From: JAIYDJ01 sp031400505
GTDB lineage: Bacteria; Pseudomonadota; Alphaproteobacteria; Rhodobacterales; Rhodobacteraceae
Length of the DNA: 64,000 nt
Assembly: GCA_031400505.1 (NCBI GenBank)
Contig: JANNPZ010000092.1
Location: forward strand, 46,427 to 110,426
Reading direction: 5' to 3'
Every line of letters starts with the position of its first letter. The stretch's first letter is position 1. Shown here one piece after another: positions 35,027-43,663 of the stretch. The position numbers and the translations under genes were made by a program. The notes under the pieces are model-generated. The model ran no database searches. It had not been told where the DNA came from and saw nothing but the letters and a program-made list of their open reading frames with translations.

Positions 35027-37126
35027 CTAAACAAATCGCCGCTCGACAGCATCGTCCCAAACCCGATCAAACACCAGCACGTCCCCTTCCCAGGCCGTCA
35101 ACCGAGCACGCATTACAAGATGTCCGGCGTTCGCTGTCATCTCTGCCCAAGCCTTGGTACGCACCGTCCAATCGCCGCGCGACAACCGTTGTTCCCAGAC
35201 ATGCACGGCCTTCGCCGACAGCGGGTCACCCGGACGAATTTCCCACCGCTCGCGCATCGTCTCGCCACTGACCAACCCATGCTCTAGGTTCTCGACATCC
35301 CCGCTGTCCTCTTCGACGACCAGCGCCGAAATCCCGTTCAACAGATCGGTCTCAATGCGCCGCGCGACTGACCCTGTGCGCACCACACTATGTGCCCAAG
35401 GCTTGGCATGGCGCGAGGCGGGCGGCTCCCAGCCCGCACTGTCGCCCGCATGAACCGGCAAATCGACACTGCCGGCACGCACCGTAACCCCCCCCGCAAC
35501 CGGCGAAGGCCAGACAAATGGCCAGTAGCTGTTGGACAAGGCAAGCCGAAGGCGGTGCCCAGCAGCCACGCGATAAGCCATCTGATCCAAGTTGAATTCA
35601 ACCTCGACAACAGCCCCCGGCACCATCGGCTCGGGCTCGGCCATCGATCGGCGATGACACAGGTTCAACATGCCATGCGCGACCCGCACCGAGCTGCCAT
35701 CCTGCGCCACATCGCACAACCGCGCAACCACAAACCCCAAGGCCTGCTCCGAACACAAGGTCAACCGAACCCGCGCCGCCCCCAGCAACTCCAGCGCCTC
35801 CGCCAGAACCTCGCCGTCAAAACACGCCGACATCTCATCGTCAAACCGCTGATCCCCCGCCATCTCGGCGTTCAGGCCCATCGGAAAGAACTCGCCTGCC
35901 GCCATCCCCAGATGTTGCGGCGTAGCGACCCGGACGGCGAAACCTTCCCCATCATCAGTTCCCAAATATCCCACGGGGGTGCGGGGGTGTGAAACCCCCG
36001 CCCTTGAGGCCGCAACCCCCAGATGCAAAAGCTGACGCCCGCCAGGCGGCAAGGGCCACTCTGCTACGGCCACCCAATGGCCCGCGCGCATCGGCGCAGA
36101 CGCATACGGCGGTGCCGAATGCATCATGAACACGCGGTAGGCCGGATCATCCTCGGCCCCGTTGGTGACCCCCTTCAACCAGCGATCCCACCACCGCACC
36201 GCTTCGTCCAGAAATCCCACTTGCGGCCCCGGCACAGCGGTATGGGGATACTGATGCACCCAGGGGCCGACGATTCCCTTGGCTGCCACCTTCTCCACCA
36301 ACTCGGCTACCGTGTTCATATACCCGTCGGCCCAGCCGCCCCAGATCAGCACCGGCACTGCCAGCCGCGCATAATCCTCGCAGACCGACCCGTGCCGCCA
36401 GTAATCCCCCCGCTCCTGCAACGCCGCCCATCGGGGCGCAAGCCACGGCTCGGCCTCAAGTCGCGCCAGCCAAACCTCGCGCCAATCGCTGCGCAACGCC
36501 GGGTCTGGCGGGCGCGACGAATACGACAGCATCACCGCCCCCCAGCCAAAGTTCTCGCCCAGCAGACAGCCGCCCTTGAAGTGAATGTCGCCTGCGAACC
36601 GATCCGCCGTCGCACAAACCGAAATCACCGCCTTCAGCGCGGGCGGCTGCATCCACGCCGTCTGCAGGCAGTTGAACCCGCCCCAGGACTTGCCCATCAT
36701 CCCCACAGACCCGTTGCACCAGGGCTGTGCTGCAAGCCAGGCAATCACCTCGCAGGCATCCGCCAGCTCTTGCGGGGTGTACTCGTCCTCCATCACCCCG
36801 TCGCTATCGCCATTTCCCCGCATGTCCACCCGCACGCAGGCATAGCCATGCCCCGCCACATAAGGATGCATCATCTCATCGCGCGGCAACGTCCCGTCGC
36901 GCTTGCGGTAGGGGATGTACTCCAGCACGGCAGGCACAGGACCTGCCCCCGGTTTTGCGGGATCCGGCCGCCAGATCCGCGCCGACAACCGGCAACCATC
37001 CGACAGCACGATCCCCGCATCGGGGTCGTCCACAACAGCGAAGGGAAATTCCGAAACGACTGCCAAATTGCGCCCACCATGGCCTTTGCCAATCCAAAAG
37101 CCCCCGCATCCAAAAGCCAAGGCCAT
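35027..37126 (-). CDS. CocE/NonD family alpha/beta hydrolase (S15-like)
   Basis: A roughly 700-residue hydrolase of the cocaine esterase/glutaryl-acylase and X-Pro peptidase group. The nucleophile elbow is GMMGKSWGGFN, earlier ADACEVIAWLAAQPW. The C-terminal half is the jelly-roll domain ending near FDRVWDD. An in-frame palindromic repeat (35961–36000) codes for AGVSHPRTPVGYLG in a loop between LLHLG and ATPQHLGMAAGEFFPMG, which looks like an insertion. The start is uncertain: ATG at 37126, ATG at 37168, or TTG at 37066 just before AVVSEFPFAVVDD. It heads the ABC operon. Confidence 0.88.
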   Translation of the reverse strand: MALAFGCGGFWIGKGHGGRNLAVVSEFPFAVVDDPDAGIVLSDGCRLSARIWRPDPAKPGAGPVPAVLEYIPYRKRDGTLPRDEMMHPYVAGHGYACVRVDMRGNGDSDGVMEDEYTPQELADACEVIAWLAAQPWCNGSVGMMGKSWGGFNCLQTAWMQPPALKAVISVCATADRFAGDIHFKGGCLLGENFGWGAVMLSYSSRPPDPALRSDWREVWLARLEAEPWLAPRWAALQERGDYWRHGSVCEDYARLAVPVLIWGGWADGYMNTVAELVEKVAAKGIVGPWVHQYPHTAVPGPQVGFLDEAVRWWDRWLKGVTNGAEDDPAYRVFMMHSAPPYASAPMRAGHWVAVAEWPLPPGGRQLLHLGVAASRAGVSHPRTPVGYLGTDDGEGFAVRVATPQHLGMAAGEFFPMGLNAEMAGDQRFDDEMSACFDGEVLAEALELLGAARVRLTLCSEQALGFVVARLCDVAQDGSSVRVAHGMLNLCHRRSMAEPEPMVPGAVVEVEFNLDQMAYRVAAGHRLRLALSNSYWPFVWPSPVAGGVTVRAGSVDLPVHAGDSAGWEPPASRHAKPWAHSVVRTGSVARRIETDLLNGISALVVEEDSGDVENLEHGLVSGETMRERWEIRPGDPLSAKAVHVWEQRLSRGDWTVRTKAWAEMTANAGHLVMRARLTAWEGDVLVFDRVWDDAVERRFV
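35961..36000. repeat. palindromic repeat, family A, copy 2, inside a coding sequence
   Basis: Plus-strand CCCAAATATCCCACGGGGGT is followed by GCGGGGGTGTGAAACCCCCG, with CGGGGG and CCCCCG able to pair. It differs from the copy at 45038 at one position in 40. It lies wholly inside the CocE/NonD gene in a frame that stays open. Confidence 0.85.
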
Positions 37127-37228
37127 TTCCGCCGCTTTGCATAACACTTGCGACATCACTCCCCGCATCCCCCTTGCGCAAGGCTGCCCTTGGGCTCACC
37201 GATGACAAAACAGCGCATGAAGGTTCTG

Positions 37229-38737
37229 ATGACGACCCAACCCAACATCCTGATCCTGATGGTGGACCAGTTGACCGGCACCCTTTTCCCCAACGGTCCC
37301 GCCGATTTCTTGCACACGCCCCACCTGCGCCAGCTGGCAGACCGGTCGGTGCGCTTTGCCAACACCTATGCGGCCTCGCCGCTTTGCGCGCCCGCCCGCG
37401 CAGCTTTCATGTCGGGCCAGTTGCCGCGCCGCACACGCGTCTATGACAATGCCGCCGAGTTTGCCTCGGATATCCCGACCTACGCGCACCACCTGCGCCG
37501 TGCGGGCTACTATACTGCGCTGTCGGGCAAGATGCATTTTGTCGGCCCCGACCAGTTGCACGGGTTCGAAGAACGCCTGACCACCGACATCTACCCCGCC
37601 GATTTCGGCTGGACGCCCGATTGGCGCAAACCGGGAGAGCGGATCGATTGGTGGTATCACAACCTGGGCTCGGTGACGGGGGCTGGCGTGGCCGAAATCA
37701 CCAACCAGATGGAGTATGACGACGATGTGGGCCATCAGGCCAACCAGAAACTCTATAATCTGTCGCGCAAGGTCGATCCCCGCCCGTGGTGCCTGACCGT
37801 CAGCTTTACCCATCCGCATGACCCATTCGTGGCAAGGCGCAAGTACTGGGATCTCTATACCGGCAGTCCCGAGTTGGAACCGCCGCCCGCAATGGCCTAT
37901 TCGGAAATGGACCCCCACAGCCAACGACTGATGGATGCCTGCGACTGGCAGTCACTGAACATCACCGATGACCATATCCGGCGGGCGAGACAGGGGTATT
38001 TTGCCAACATCAGCTATATCGACGACAAGATCGGTCAGATTTTGCAGACCCTGCAAGACACCCGGCAAGAGGCAATTATCGTTTTCCTCTCTGATCACGG
38101 CGAAATGCTGGGTCGGCGCGGATTGTGGTTCAAGATGAACTTCTTCGAAGGCGCCTCCCGCGTTCCGATGATGCTGTCAGCCCCCGGCCTGACACCCCGG
38201 ATGGTGGCAACCCCGGTGTCCACGATAGACCTTGTGCCTACGCTTTGCGACCTGATCGGGCTTGACCTGACCGACATCCTGCCCTGGACCGACGGCACCA
38301 GCCTGATCCCGCTTGCGATGGGACAAGACCGCGATACCACCGTGGCGATGGAATACGCCGCCGAAGGCTCGATTGCGCCCATGGTCGCATTGCGTCGGGG
38401 TGCGTGGAAATACATCCACTGCCCGGTTGATCCAGACCAACTTTACGACTTGGCCGCCGACCCTGAAGAACGGATGAACCTCGCCGGTGATCCGCGCGCC
38501 GCCGAAGTGCTCGCCTGGTTCACCGCCCAGAAGGACGAACGCTGGAACCTTCCTGCCTATGATGCCGAAGTGCGCCAATCCCAGGCTCGGCGCTGGATCG
38601 TCTATCCGGCGCTGCGCAATGGGACCTATTACCCATGGGACCATCAGCCGTTGCAAAAAGCGTCGGAACGATACATGCGCAACCACATGGATCTGAACAT
38701 CCTAGAAGACCAAAAACGTTTCCCCCGCGGCGAGTAA
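37229..38737 (+). CDS. betC: choline-sulfatase
   Basis: A 502-residue type I sulfatase that releases choline from choline-O-sulfate. The formylglycine motif is SPLCAPARAAFMSG with Cys53. Asp13 (MVDQLTG) and the DHGEMLG pair bind metal. The N-terminus PNILILMVDQLTGTLF and the C-terminal region with WDHQPLQKASERYMRNHMDL fit BetC rather than other sulfatases. The start at 37229 is preceded by GAAGG. ATGs at 37202 and 37217 are alternatives. It is divergent from the CocE/ABC operon, so the two may share a regulator. No sulfatase-maturing enzyme is adjacent. Confidence 0.93.
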   Translation: MTTQPNILILMVDQLTGTLFPNGPADFLHTPHLRQLADRSVRFANTYAASPLCAPARAAFMSGQLPRRTRVYDNAAEFASDIPTYAHHLRRAGYYTALSGKMHFVGPDQLHGFEERLTTDIYPADFGWTPDWRKPGERIDWWYHNLGSVTGAGVAEITNQMEYDDDVGHQANQKLYNLSRKVDPRPWCLTVSFTHPHDPFVARRKYWDLYTGSPELEPPPAMAYSEMDPHSQRLMDACDWQSLNITDDHIRRARQGYFANISYIDDKIGQILQTLQDTRQEAIIVFLSDHGEMLGRRGLWFKMNFFEGASRVPMMLSAPGLTPRMVATPVSTIDLVPTLCDLIGLDLTDILPWTDGTSLIPLAMGQDRDTTVAMEYAAEGSIAPMVALRRGAWKYIHCPVDPDQLYDLAADPEERMNLAGDPRAAEVLAWFTAQKDERWNLPAYDAEVRQSQARRWIVYPALRNGTYYPWDHQPLQKASERYMRNHMDLNILEDQKRFPRGE

Positions 38738-38800
38738 CCCCTGACGGCTTTTCTGAACCAGCGCAGCCACGCGCGCTGAAAAGTGTCTTGTCCGACGGGC

Positions 38801-38830
38801 TGCAAATGCGCCTTGAATGGGGCGTTTGCA
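38801..38830. terminator. hairpin between betC and the regulator gene
   Basis: TGCAAATGCGCC (38801–38812) pairs with GGGGCGTTTGCA (38819–38830) with one mismatch and one wobble, loop TTGAAT. It lies between the convergent betC and GlxA-type genes. A T-run is lacking, so the terminator role is tentative. Confidence 0.4.
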
Positions 38831-38890
38831 TAGGTGCGGTTGCTGCCTTGGGCCGAAAGCTTCCCAGACCACGGCCTTGTCTGACCAGGA

Positions 38891-39856
38891 TCAGCGCAAG
38901 TTGCTTGGCGGGTGGCCATATCGGGTGCGAAAGGCACGCGACAAGGTACTGGGCGATGAAAATCCGGTGCGCAGGGCAATTTCGGCCAGGGGGTGTCGTG
39001 TGTCGGTGATCAAGCGGCGCGCAGCGGCGAGGCGCAGTGACAAAGCATAGGCAGCGGGTGTGATGCCAAGACCTTCGCCAAAGATTTGTTCCAGACGGCG
39101 GGTGGACAGCGATAGCGCCTTGGCGATCTGCGCGGTGGTTTCGGGCGAGTCGAGATGGGTTTCCATGCGGGCGATCGCCGAGCCGACGCGTGGATCAAGG
39201 CGGGGATCAAGGTGCGGGGCGGGGCTGATCTGCGGCTCGGACCCGTCACGGGCAGTCGTCAGAAAGCTGGCCGCGGTTTGCAAAGCGATTCCAGCGCCGT
39301 GGCGTGCCCGGATCAGATGCAGCATCAGGTCGGTGGCGGGGGCAGCACCCGCGGCGGTGAACCGGCTGCGATCGATCACATAGCGGTCGGGCGCAACGTC
39401 AACGGTTGGATGGGCTGCGGTGAAATCCTCCAGATCCTCCCAGTGTACGGTAGCGCGGTACCCGCGAAGCAACCCAGCCCGCGCAAGCACCCATGCACCG
39501 GCATCGATGCCTCCGATGGCTGCAAACCGGGGTGCCATGCGGGACAGGTCACGGATCAGCGGGGCTGTTGCCACCTCGGCTTGGCGAAAGCCTGCAATAA
39601 CGATCAGCGCATCTGCACCGTCGGCGGCGGCCATGGGGCCGTTCGAGGGCAACTCGATCCCGCAGGTCAATGGCACGGCACTTCCACCCGGCGAAACCAC
39701 GCGCCAGCGGTAGGCTTCGGTTCCCAGATGGCGGTTGGCAGCGCGCAGCGGGTCCAGAGTGCCGGCCACCTCCAGGATCGAAGATTGCGGCAGCACGAGC
39801 AGAGCGAGTGTCAGCGGGGCCGTAGCTTGCGCAAAGATTGTTGCGTGATGTGCCAT
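38891..39856 (-). CDS. GlxA-family AraC-type transcriptional regulator (CdhR-like)
   Basis: A 321-residue regulator. The N-terminal part is a DJ-1/PfpI-like amidotransferase-fold domain (TLALLVLPQSSILEVAGTLD near the start, IGGIDAGAWVLARAGLL in the middle). The C-terminal 90 residues are an AraC helix-turn-helix with ISPAPHL…LSLSTRRLEQIFGEGLGITP and EIALRTGFSSPSTLSRAFR. CdhR, GbdR and SouR of this family sense carnitine, betaine or sarcosine. Divergent placement 73 bases from the carnitine genes makes a CdhR role likely. Confidence 0.9.
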   Translation of the reverse strand: MAHHATIFAQATAPLTLALLVLPQSSILEVAGTLDPLRAANRHLGTEAYRWRVVSPGGSAVPLTCGIELPSNGPMAAADGADALIVIAGFRQAEVATAPLIRDLSRMAPRFAAIGGIDAGAWVLARAGLLRGYRATVHWEDLEDFTAAHPTVDVAPDRYVIDRSRFTAAGAAPATDLMLHLIRARHGAGIALQTAASFLTTARDGSEPQISPAPHLDPRLDPRVGSAIARMETHLDSPETTAQIAKALSLSTRRLEQIFGEGLGITPAAYALSLRLAAARRLITDTRHPLAEIALRTGFSSPSTLSRAFRTRYGHPPSNLR

Positions 39857-39929
39857 GCATCTTGCGTAAAACGTCAAGCGCAGGTTGGCAAGCGGTGTAA
39901 GGTGGGCCTCGCAATCTGGAGGATGCCCT

Positions 39930-40844
39930 ATGCCCCTGGCCATGAACCGCGAGGTTTTCATCACCTGTGCCGTCACCGGATCGGGGGGGACGCAGGATCG
40001 CAGCCCGCATGTGCCGCGCAGCCCGCAGCAGATCGCCGACAGTGCGATTGCAGCAGCCAAGGCAGGTGCGGCCATCGTGCATTGCCATGTCCGCGACCCC
40101 GAGACCGGCAAGCCGAGCCGTGATCTGGCCCTGTATCGCGAGGTGACCGAGCGCATCCGCGACAGTGCCACGGATGTCGTGTTGAACCTGACGGCGGGAA
40201 TGGGCGGCGATCTGTTGTTTGACGGCACCGAGGCGATGGGGCGGATGGGCGCGCGGTCGGACATGGCAGGTGCGGCGGAACGGGTGGCGCATGTGCTGGC
40301 CTGCCGGCCCGAGATCTGCACGCTCGATTGCGGCACGATGAATTTCAACGAGGCCGACTATGTGATGGTCAACACGCCCGGCATGTTGCGCGACATGGGC
40401 GCGCGGATGCGCGACAGCGGCACACGGATCGAGATCGAGGCGTTCGACACCGGCCATCTGTGGTTTGCCAAAGAGCTGGTGAAAGAGGGCGTGATCCCCG
40501 CGCCGACGCTGGTGCAATTGTGCATGGGTGTGCCGTGGGGCGCGCCGGACGATCTGAACACCTTCCTGGCGATGGTCAACAACGTGCCTGCCGACTGGCA
40601 TTGGAGCGCGTTTTCCATCGGGCGCAACCAGATGCCTTATGTCGCGGCGGCGGTGCTGGCGGGAGGCAACGTGCGGGTGGGGCTGGAAGATAACCTGTGG
40701 CTCGACAAGGGTGTGCTGGCCACCAATGCGCAACTGGTCGAACGGGCGGTCAGCATCATTTCGAACCTGGGCGCACGGGTGATCACCCCGGCCGAGGTGC
40801 GCGCGCGACTAAAACTGGAAAAGCGGGCACCGGTGGGGAGGTAG
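39930..40844 (+). CDS. BKACE family enzyme (3-dehydrocarnitine cleavage)
   Basis: A 304-residue zinc TIM-barrel beta-keto acid cleavage enzyme. The metal HxH is visible as IVHCHVRDPETG (His51, His53). Further blocks are NLTAGMGGDL and GLEDNLWLDKG. BKACEs take a beta-keto acid plus acetyl-CoA to an acyl-CoA and acetoacetate. Next to carnitine dehydrogenase the natural substrate is 3-dehydrocarnitine, giving betainyl-CoA (CdhC type). GGAGG lies seven bases before the ATG at 39930. First gene of the carnitine unit. Confidence 0.93.
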   Translation: MPLAMNREVFITCAVTGSGGTQDRSPHVPRSPQQIADSAIAAAKAGAAIVHCHVRDPETGKPSRDLALYREVTERIRDSATDVVLNLTAGMGGDLLFDGTEAMGRMGARSDMAGAAERVAHVLACRPEICTLDCGTMNFNEADYVMVNTPGMLRDMGARMRDSGTRIEIEAFDTGHLWFAKELVKEGVIPAPTLVQLCMGVPWGAPDDLNTFLAMVNNVPADWHWSAFSIGRNQMPYVAAAVLAGGNVRVGLEDNLWLDKGVLATNAQLVERAVSIISNLGARVITPAEVRARLKLEKRAPVGR

Positions 40845-40846
40845 TG

Positions 40847-41464
40847 TTGGAAAAGGTCAAGTTCACCGCGATGAAGGACGGCGATGCCGCGGATTACGCG
40901 CTGCTGGACGGGCACGAGCGGGCCTATGCAGCGGGCACGGCGGACCGGCTGCTGGATGCGATGGTGCAGCTCGATGAGGGCCTTTCGGGCTATCAGGTGA
41001 CGCGGCTGGGCCATTCCCTTCGCGCGGCCACGCGGGCCTGGCGGGCGGGCGCGGATGAGGATTGGGTGGTGGCGGCGCTGCTGCATGACATCGGCGACAT
41101 CTATGCGCCCTATAACCACGACGAATATGCCGCCGCGATCCTGAAGCCGTTCGTGCGCGAGCAGGTCACATGGGTGGTCGAAAAGCACGGCGATTTCCAG
41201 AAGCTTTATTATGCGCATCACTTGGGCGGGAACCCCCATGCGCGGGATCGGTTTCGGGACCACGCCTACCATGACGATTGCGCGCAGTTCTGCGAAGAGT
41301 GGGATCAGTCCAGCTTTGATCCGGAATACGAGGCGCTGCCGCTTGAGTTCTTTCGCGGCATGGTGCGCGGGGTTTTCGCGCGCAAGGCCTATGATCCGGC
41401 CGTGATCCGGGCAGGTGTGCGGGTGGCACTGACGGATGAAACAGTGGCGGAGACGCGCGCATGA
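40847..41464 (+). CDS. HD-domain metalloprotein of unknown reaction
   Basis: A 205-residue HD-fold protein. Candidate metal ligands are His56 (RLGHSLRAA), His80-Asp81 (ALLHDIGD), His91 (YNHDEY), His114 (VEKHGDF) and an Asp near 153 (EEWDQSS). This order and the spacing H–24–HD and H–23–H resemble di-metal HD proteins of the PhnZ/TmpB/MIOX class, though the Tyr/Glu substrate pair of PhnZ is not at the same place. It may be a phosphohydrolase or an oxygenase. TTG start at 40847 after GGGGAGG (GTG 40844 is an alternative). It overlaps the carnitine dehydrogenase gene. Confidence 0.85.
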   Translation: MEKVKFTAMKDGDAADYALLDGHERAYAAGTADRLLDAMVQLDEGLSGYQVTRLGHSLRAATRAWRAGADEDWVVAALLHDIGDIYAPYNHDEYAAAILKPFVREQVTWVVEKHGDFQKLYYAHHLGGNPHARDRFRDHAYHDDCAQFCEEWDQSSFDPEYEALPLEFFRGMVRGVFARKAYDPAVIRAGVRVALTDETVAETRA

Positions 41465-42912
41465 CACGCAAGGCGGCAATCATCGGCGGGGGCGTGATCG
41501 GGGGCGGCTGGGCCGCGCGGTTCCTTCTGAACGGCTGGAACGTCTGCGTATTCGACCCCGACCCGGAAGCCGAACGCAAGATCGCCGAGGTGATGCGCAA
41601 TGCGCGCGCCGCGTTGCCTGCGTTGTCGGATGTGCCGATGCCTGCCGAGGGGGGTCTAAGCTTTGCCGCCTCGATCACCGAATGCGTCGAGGGGGCCGAG
41701 TATATTCAGGAGTCGGTCAGCGAGCGGTTGGACCTGAAGCACCGCGTATTCGCGCAGATCCAGCAGTCCAGCCACGGGGTGCCGATCGGGTCTTCGACCA
41801 GCGGTTTCAAACCGTCCGAGTTGCAGGAAGGCGCGGCGGACCCTTCGGTGATATTTGTCGCGCACCCGTTCAACCCGGTCTATCTGCTGCCTTTGGCCGA
41901 GATCGTGCCTTCGATGAAAACCGATCCGGCGCTGGTGGAGCGTGCAAAGGAAACGCTGCGAGAGTTGGGGATGTTCCCCCTGCACATCCGCAAGGAAATC
42001 GACGCGCATATCGCGGACCGGTTTCTTGAGGCGGTCTGGCGCGAGGCGCTGTGGCTGGTCAAGGACGGCATCGCCACGACCGAAGAGATCGACGAGGCGA
42101 TCCGCATGGGGTTTGGTCTGCGCTGGGGTCAGATGGGCCTGTTCGAGACCTACCGCGTGGCCGGGGGCGAGGCGGGGATGAAGCATTTCATGGCGCAGTT
42201 CGGCCCGTGCCTGACCTGGCCCTGGACCAAGCTGATGGATGTGCCCGAGTTCAACGACGAGCTGGTGGACCTCATCGCCGGGCAGTCGGATGCGCAATCG
42301 GGGCATCACACGATCCGCGAGTTGGAGCGGATCCGCGACAGCAACCTGATCGGGTTCCTGCGCGCGCTGAAGGATCGCAACTGGGGCGCCGGCAAGGTGC
42401 TGTTGGAACATGACGCGCGGCGACGGGTGGCAATTCACGAGAACCCACAGGGCGCACCGCTGGTTCTGGCGCGGATGCAGGTGCTGCCGGGCTGGATCGA
42501 TTACAACGGCCACATGACCGAAAGCCGGTACCTTTTTGCCGGGTCGGAAACTTGCGATGCCTTCTTGCGGCTGATCGGGGCGGACCTTGAGTATGTCAAG
42601 GCGGGCCACAGCTATTACACGGCGGAAAACCATGTGATGCATCTGGGTGAGGCCAAGCTTGGCGATGCGCTGGTGGGCACGGCACAGGTTCTGAGTGCGG
42701 ATGAAAAGCGCGTTCATCTGTTCCTGTCGATCGAACGGGATGGCGCGCCAGTGGCTACGGTTGAACAGATGCTGCTGCATGTGGACATGAAGGCGGGCAA
42801 AACCGTGTCTGCGCCCGCAGCAATTCTCGACAAGCTGATGCCGTTGGTTGAGGCACACAAGGCGCTGCCTCGTCCCGCCGCCGCAGGCCGCTATGTGGGT
42901 CAAAGAAAGTGA
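41461..42912 (+). CDS. carnitine 3-dehydrogenase fused to a thioesterase
   Basis: A 483-residue two-domain enzyme. Residues 1–320 form a 3-hydroxyacyl-CoA-dehydrogenase-like NAD domain (AIIGGGVIGGGWAARF; the HPFNPVYLLPLAEIVPS block holds the catalytic His). It oxidises L-carnitine to 3-dehydrocarnitine. From about residue 330 a hot-dog fold follows (GWIDYNGHMTESRYLF, with the catalytic Asp-like residue), matching betainyl-CoA thioesterases (CdhB). The fusion joins the first and last steps around the BKACE reaction. ATG overlaps the HD gene and its stop overlaps the SDR gene. Confidence 0.94.
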   Translation: MTRKAAIIGGGVIGGGWAARFLLNGWNVCVFDPDPEAERKIAEVMRNARAALPALSDVPMPAEGGLSFAASITECVEGAEYIQESVSERLDLKHRVFAQIQQSSHGVPIGSSTSGFKPSELQEGAADPSVIFVAHPFNPVYLLPLAEIVPSMKTDPALVERAKETLRELGMFPLHIRKEIDAHIADRFLEAVWREALWLVKDGIATTEEIDEAIRMGFGLRWGQMGLFETYRVAGGEAGMKHFMAQFGPCLTWPWTKLMDVPEFNDELVDLIAGQSDAQSGHHTIRELERIRDSNLIGFLRALKDRNWGAGKVLLEHDARRRVAIHENPQGAPLVLARMQVLPGWIDYNGHMTESRYLFAGSETCDAFLRLIGADLEYVKAGHSYYTAENHVMHLGEAKLGDALVGTAQVLSADEKRVHLFLSIERDGAPVATVEQMLLHVDMKAGKTVSAPAAILDKLMPLVEAHKALPRPAAAGRYVGQRK

Positions 42913-43661
42913 AAAGTGTTTTCATCACGGCGGGAGCGAACGGGATCGGCCTGGCAATGGCGCAGGCCTTTGCCGATACCGGCGCGCAGGTCTGGGTAAC
43001 CGATATCGATGCGGAAGCCGTCGCGGCGCTGCCACCCGGTATCCGTGGCGAGGTGGTCAATGTCGCGGACGAACCTGCCATGGCCGCCCTTCTGGCGCGC
43101 GTTCGGACAGAATGGGGCGGGCTTGACGTGGTTTGCTGTAACGCAGGGATCAAGGGGCCGACGGCGTTGGTGGTCGACATGCCGCTGGATGCTTGGCGCG
43201 AATGTCTCGCCGTCAACCTCGACGGCGCGATGATCACGGCAAAGCACGCGGTGCCGCTGATCGACCGTGGGGGGACAGTGCTGTTCACCTCGTCAACTGC
43301 CGGAATTTACGGCTTTCCTTTTCGCAGCCCCTATGCGGCGGCGAAATGGGCTGTCATCGGGCTGACCAGGACGCTGGCCATGGAACTGGGACCGAAAGGC
43401 ATCCGGGTGAACGCGATCCTGCCCGGATCGGTCAATGGCCCGCGCATCGACAAGGTCTTTGCCGACGAGGCGGCAGCCAAGGGCATGACGCCAGGGGCCG
43501 TTCGCAAGGGTTATGAAGACGGCACAGCCCTGAGGTCACTCGTCGATGCCAGCGACATCGCGAATATGGCCGTGTTTCTTGCCTCGGACGGCGCGCGGAT
43601 GGTGTCTGGTCAGGCAATAGCCGTCGATGGCTTTACCATCAACACAGACCCACAGGTGTGA
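42909..43661 (+). CDS. short-chain dehydrogenase/reductase
   Basis: A 250-residue classical SDR. The cofactor site is FITAGANGIGLAMAQ (TGxxxGIG-like, with A for the usual first G). Asp in VTDID suggests NAD. The active site is SSTAGIYGFPFRSPYAAAKWA (Ser, Tyr, Lys), and NAG is seen as CCNAGIKG. The GTG start overlaps the dehydrogenase stop. Its substrate is open: a D-carnitine or 3-hydroxyacyl oxidation would fit the cluster. Confidence 0.92.
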   Translation: MKSVFITAGANGIGLAMAQAFADTGAQVWVTDIDAEAVAALPPGIRGEVVNVADEPAMAALLARVRTEWGGLDVVCCNAGIKGPTALVVDMPLDAWRECLAVNLDGAMITAKHAVPLIDRGGTVLFTSSTAGIYGFPFRSPYAAAKWAVIGLTRTLAMELGPKGIRVNAILPGSVNGPRIDKVFADEAAAKGMTPGAVRKGYEDGTALRSLVDASDIANMAVFLASDGARMVSGQAIAVDGFTINTDPQV

Positions 43662-43663
43662 AA

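Noticed and set aside
33019..35271. A 750-codon plus-strand frame over the permease and binding-protein genes
   Set aside because: It is long only because of GC-rich codon bias. The protein has no domain and the opposite strand has four clear ABC genes.
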